Source: JBBDMW01 sp040878005
GTDB taxonomy: Bacteria; Chloroflexota; Dehalococcoidia; Lucifugimonadales; Lucifugimonadaceae
Length of the DNA: 34,491 nucleotides
Reading direction: 5' to 3'
Assembly (NCBI GenBank): GCA_040878005.1
Contig: JBBDMW010000015.1
Span: 1-34,491 of the forward strand
Under the pieces are notes generated by a model that saw only the letters and a program-made list of their open reading frames with translations, had not been told where the DNA came from and made no database searches. Position 1 is the stretch's first letter. Each line of letters starts with the position of its first letter. The position numbers and the translations under genes are program-made. Positions 31,683 through 34,491 of this stretch are shown here, one piece after another.

Positions 31683-31936
31683 TAGCCGCCATAGAAGCCG
31701 CGACACCGGCATGGGTTGCCGCACTCGGCCTGCTGGTCATGGCGGGGAATATTGCGGCGCTATACGGCAACCTGAATGTTTGGGCTGCGCGAGCCGCGGC
31801 GCTGACCTACCTTGTGATGACGCTGCTGCTTGTGCCGTTCGCCGAGGGCAACGTGGCGGTGCTGTTGTTTTCGCTCTCCGCTGCGATTCTCATGGTGATA
31901 GCGATAGTGATTGGCGCGCGGCAGGCGGAGTGGTAG
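31679..31936 (+). CDS. Small membrane protein, second of an overlapping pair
   Basis: The GTG at 31679 overlaps the upstream TGA by four bases. It encodes an 85-residue protein with three hydrophobic segments (AWVAALGLLVMAGNIAALYG, AAALTYLVMTLLLVPFA, VAVLLFSLSAAILMVIAIVIG). No family is recognised. The overlap and similar size to the preceding protein suggest a two-subunit membrane unit. An alternative, much longer frame starting at 31400 overlaps the first gene out of frame and was rejected. Confidence 0.62.
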   Translation: MIAAIEAATPAWVAALGLLVMAGNIAALYGNLNVWAARAAALTYLVMTLLLVPFAEGNVAVLLFSLSAAILMVIAIVIGARQAEW

Positions 31937-32107
31937 CCCTGTTGGGAAATTCTCACGAGCAGCGCAACTCTTTCTGAACTCGCCTCACCTGCGCTCAGAG
32001 GACGCTCTGCGAATTCCGTTTACCCATCCATGTCCATGGATAAGACGACCTGAACATCCGCCGACGTGGTCTATGGATCCCTGGTCGTTCACAAGAACGA
32101 GTCGGCA

Positions 32108-32479
32108 TTACGAGCATTGGAGTTGCGTGGCTCTTTGGGAGGCGTCCGCCATCATTCCAACGTCTGCAGTCTCGAGTGCATAAAGCTGCCACAGGAACAC
32201 GTCCTCACAAGTCGCTGCAGACCTCGGACCCTGATCAATGATGCTCCCCGGTCCAGATGCGTTTGAATTATCTCCCACGAACGCCATGCAATTGATGAAC
32301 GCTACGACCCATCCGCTTAAAGCTATTAGCCAGACTCGCTTCCTGCGCCACCACGGTCTATCTCTGGATGCGCGTCCACCTGAATTGACGCGGGCCTGTC
32401 CGCATTCAACGCAAAATCGTGCATTCGGCTGGTTCCGCCTTGTACATTCGGTACAAACCCAGTTGGGCGAGGTGTACAT
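32108..32479 (-). CDS. Zinc-ribbon membrane protein
   Basis: The 123-residue protein starts with a double-CxxC zinc ribbon (VCTECTRRNQPNARFCVECG, residues 8-27). A basic stretch, then one membrane helix (about 50-67, WLIALSGWVVAFINCMAFVG) and a Cys-containing outer part follow. The zinc ribbon would face the cytoplasm. Similar layouts occur next to Ser/Thr kinases and in envelope-stress proteins. It lies downstream of the kinase gene on the same strand (182 bases apart). No ribosome binding site is clear. Function unknown. Confidence 0.68.
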   Translation of the reverse strand: MYTSPNWVCTECTRRNQPNARFCVECGQARVNSGGRASRDRPWWRRKRVWLIALSGWVVAFINCMAFVGDNSNASGPGSIIDQGPRSAATCEDVFLWQLYALETADVGMMADASQRATQLQCS

Positions 32480-32661
32480 AGGGCGGAAGTGTATATCGGT
32501 GGCCGTTGCATCTTCGGGACTGGCCGAGTCAACCTTAGTGAGCCAAATGGACCAATTGAGTCACGGGGTGCTTGATATTGCTCGACCTCCAGCGGTCATC
32601 GAGGTCTCCTCTTCCGAACGGCGGTGGCTGGCATGGGAACATATTCGAGAGATTGCCTGTT

Positions 32662-34128
32662 TCAGCGCCGCCATGATCCCTTTGCGTCGCGTTCAGGCAT
32701 TGATCCGGGGTGACTGAGGTTTCCTTGGGCGGCATCGGCAAACCAGCCGATCCACCGTTCGATAAAGCCACTCTCTTCGCCCTGATCTATAGGCGTAAAT
32801 GGCCAAGCTACTTGAAACTCCGTCAGTACAGGTGAGAGCGCACCGAATGCCCCGTCCCCTGGCTCAAGCGCAAAGGGATTCAGTCGCCCGCGCTTGGGAA
32901 TCATGGGCATGATCATGAACGCGGTCTCGTACCACCGGAAGATTCCTTCCTCTTGCGCATCGCAATACCAAAGGGAGTGTGACCTGCCCTCGTATCCGTG
33001 CTGGTCGGGAGCGATTCTGACTGTTACGGAAGAGTACGAAATGACCTCAATCGTAGGCGTGTACCGTTCTCGTCCGGTCGCGCTTGGCGCTGTGCGAATA
33101 GTAGAGATGCTTAACTGTGCGCCGTTGAGACCACACGGCCACAGCAACCTCCCTGCTTGCGAGATTCCAGGAGCATTGGCCGTAACCTGTTCGTGTAGTT
33201 GGCGAGATATCTGTGACAGCGAATATTCGGCCGCACGGCTGAGTTCGGCACGACGTTCAGATTGAGACAGTGCGACCGATTGTTGTCGCGCCACTATGGC
33301 CTGGCGTTCCACCTGCTGCCCATAAGCCTGTTGTAGACGTTGGGAGGCATCAGACTTGGGCTCATGGGATGCCTTGAGGCGGGCCAGCAGATTCTCCGGC
33401 CTTGGCCGCGCTTGTGGCGCCTTGTACAGGCACTCTGCGACGAGGCTCCACAACGGCGCGCCCACCTGGGTGAGCTGATGAGGAGTTTCCTCCAGATGTT
33501 GCCTCCGGTAGTCATGGGGCTCGGGACCGGAGAACGGACGCTCTCCAGAAAACAGCTCAAAGGCAATTACGCCGGCGGCGTAGATGTCTGTTGCAGTGGT
33601 GGCCCGTTCATTACGCCACTGTTCAGGAGCTGCATAGGCGGGGGTCATAGAAAACTTGTGAGTGTCCGGCGCGGTAGTAGCTTCGGCATAGCGAGCGACC
33701 CCGAAATCAGCCAAGCACCATCTACCCTCCCATAGCAGTACATTCTCCGGTTTCAGATCACGGTGCACTACCTTCCCCGCAATGCCAGCCAACGCCTCCG
33801 CAATATGAACAAGGGCGGAAATAGCATCCTCGAAGGGCAGATCCTCTTGGCACTCTCCAAGGAGGTCGCGCAGCGACTTCTCCGCCCTGGGCATGACGAG
33901 AACCCAGAACTCCTCCCATTCGCCGCGGTCAAGCACCGGGATGACGTTTGGGACCCCGCTCAGGTCTTCGAACAAAAGTTCCCTGTCCGCCCCCGGAGCC
34001 TTGGGTACAAGCTTCACGACGGCTTCAACGTCGTCCGCAGAGACTGCTGCAAAGACTTGGCCAAAGCCTCCAGAACCTATCTGGTCTCCCAATTTCCACT
34101 CGTGCTGTAGCTCGATAGTGCGATGCAT
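32662..34128 (-). CDS. Hanks-type serine/threonine protein kinase
   Basis: The 488-residue protein has a full kinase domain: IGSGGFGQV (ATP loop, 17-25), Lys39 in AVVKL, HRDLKPEN with catalytic Asp124, DFG with Asp141, YAAPEQW (activation segment end) and DIYAAGVIAFELFSGERPF. A coiled-coil-like Gln/Arg-rich linker (about 285-330) leads to a C-terminal domain of unknown type with a VARIAPDQHGYEG-like stretch and many aromatic residues. No membrane helix is present, so it is a cytosolic kinase. The ATG at 34128 is chosen because the kinase fold begins there; the frame extends to the window edge with no kinase features. The zinc-ribbon membrane protein gene follows. Confidence 0.9.
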   Translation of the reverse strand: MHRTIELQHEWKLGDQIGSGGFGQVFAAVSADDVEAVVKLVPKAPGADRELLFEDLSGVPNVIPVLDRGEWEEFWVLVMPRAEKSLRDLLGECQEDLPFEDAISALVHIAEALAGIAGKVVHRDLKPENVLLWEGRWCLADFGVARYAEATTAPDTHKFSMTPAYAAPEQWRNERATTATDIYAAGVIAFELFSGERPFSGPEPHDYRRQHLEETPHQLTQVGAPLWSLVAECLYKAPQARPRPENLLARLKASHEPKSDASQRLQQAYGQQVERQAIVARQQSVALSQSERRAELSRAAEYSLSQISRQLHEQVTANAPGISQAGRLLWPCGLNGAQLSISTIRTAPSATGRERYTPTIEVISYSSVTVRIAPDQHGYEGRSHSLWYCDAQEEGIFRWYETAFMIMPMIPKRGRLNPFALEPGDGAFGALSPVLTEFQVAWPFTPIDQGEESGFIERWIGWFADAAQGNLSHPGSMPERDAKGSWRR

Positions 34129-34465
34129 ACGTTCGATACCTGTCGCATTGCGTGTTGCGGCCCGTTCGTGCCGCCGCAAAACATGCCTACGAGCGTCACA
34201 TGCCGTACTGTACCTCACGGTTTTCCAGACGCTGAATGACAGCGAACGTTTTTTGGCTTTTTCGGCCGTCAGGCTGGGTGCTGAAGTACCGTACCGAGGA
34301 ATTCCGCCGGACCAACAATCCGAATCCGCTTGCGCTCTTGTATTACCAAGATGCCCTTGTCGCCAGTGACTAGCTGTAGCTCCCACAGAGGTTGTTAGCA
34401 GGTGATGGGGAACCTCACTGTTGCTGCTGTAAACGCAAAAACAGTAGGCGACAGGAGGTTCCCCA
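34129..34465. other. Intergenic region with an inverted repeat near a likely element end
   Basis: No gene is supported. TGGGGAACCTC (34406-34416) and GAGGTTCCCCA (34455-34465) form a perfect 11-bp inverted repeat with a 38-base loop, directly before the transposase-like start. It may be part of the left end of the element. Confidence 0.45.
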
Positions 34466-34491
34466 GTGTTGCATGGTAATGCCCGGCTCAC
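34466..34491 (+). CDS. Start of a probable IS481-type transposase, cut by the window edge
   Basis: A GTG at 34466 with AGGAGG seven bases upstream opens VLHGNARLT before the sequence ends. IS481-family transposases typically begin with a similar HxNARLTPxGR motif. Only eight full codons are visible, so the call rests on the motif plus the ribosome binding site and the adjacent inverted repeat. Confidence 0.42.

Noticed and set aside
34129..34491. N-terminal extension of the kinase frame to the window edge
   Set aside because: The extension has no domain features and overlaps an inverted repeat and a transposase-like start on the other strand; the kinase fold begins at Met 34128.
1..34491. 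CRISPR arrays, rRNA and tRNA genes
   Set aside because: No regularly spaced repeats, rRNA segments or tRNA cloverleaf with a T-arm motif were seen by eye; a tRNA scan was not possible here.

Overview
The window looks like a metagenome-derived bacterial chromosome segment (a run of ten Ns at 9464-9473 marks a scaffold join). The gene set points to Chloroflexota, possibly Dehalococcoidia or SAR202-like: an archaellin/type IV pilin-like protein, an F420-type PPOX oxidoreductase, an Rv2578c-like radical SAM enzyme, zinc-ribbon adenylate cyclase next to a Crp-type regulator, and frequent TTG starts with good ribosome binding sites. This placement is inference from gene families; there is no rRNA or tRNA to anchor it.

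Layout. 0-3.2 kb: a lipoprotein, a long stretch without genes, and a trypsin-like protease whose 5' end is broken. 3.2-9.5 kb: housekeeping and accessory enzymes: a DHFR-like reductase, a ZIP-like membrane protein, a radical SAM protein, a sulfite-oxidase-like molybdoprotein followed after 3 nt by its likely ferredoxin-reductase-type partner, an SDR, an archaellin-like pilin and a PPOX protein. 9.6-12 kb: a signalling block made of a degenerate receiver protein, an adenylate cyclase with an in-frame TGA between its zinc ribbon and catalytic domain, and an overlapping Crp/Fnr regulator. 12-16 kb: a DUF4242 protein, a small membrane protein, an enolase-superfamily dehydratase, a MaoC-like hydratase, a truncated SDR remnant and a frameshifted YbhB/Raf-kinase-inhibitor-like gene.

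16.2-26.2 kb is a carbohydrate locus, visibly less GC-rich than its left flank: LysR regulator, family 5 solute-binding lipoprotein, two Dpp-type permeases, a GH31 glycosidase and a GH127 beta-L-arabinofuranosidase-like enzyme. Two related promoter modules (about 17728-17783 and 24054-24109) share an upstream motif, a TTGACC -35 box, 17-nt spacing and an ATACT -10 core. They probably co-regulate uptake and cleavage of an arabinose-containing plant or algal oligosaccharide. The transporter ATPases are not in the window.

26.4-27.7 kb holds the most striking item: a complete glutaredoxin-like gene (26467-26715, TTG start) that is readable only if an in-frame TGA at 26509-26511 is decoded. The TGA occupies the first Cys position of the CxxC redox motif (giving UGSC), and a perfect 8-bp hairpin with a GUU loop lies at the position expected for a bacterial SECIS element. 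A NifU-like domain protein follows directly, then a broken DinB gene and a broken beta-carbonic anhydrase. 27.7-34.5 kb is accessory DNA: an HTH protein, gene-poor sequence with long inverted repeats, a lipoprotein, a complete IS30-family element with 21-bp terminal repeats, two overlapping small membrane proteins, a zinc-ribbon membrane protein, a Ser/Thr protein kinase, and what looks like the start of an IS481-type transposase at the right edge.
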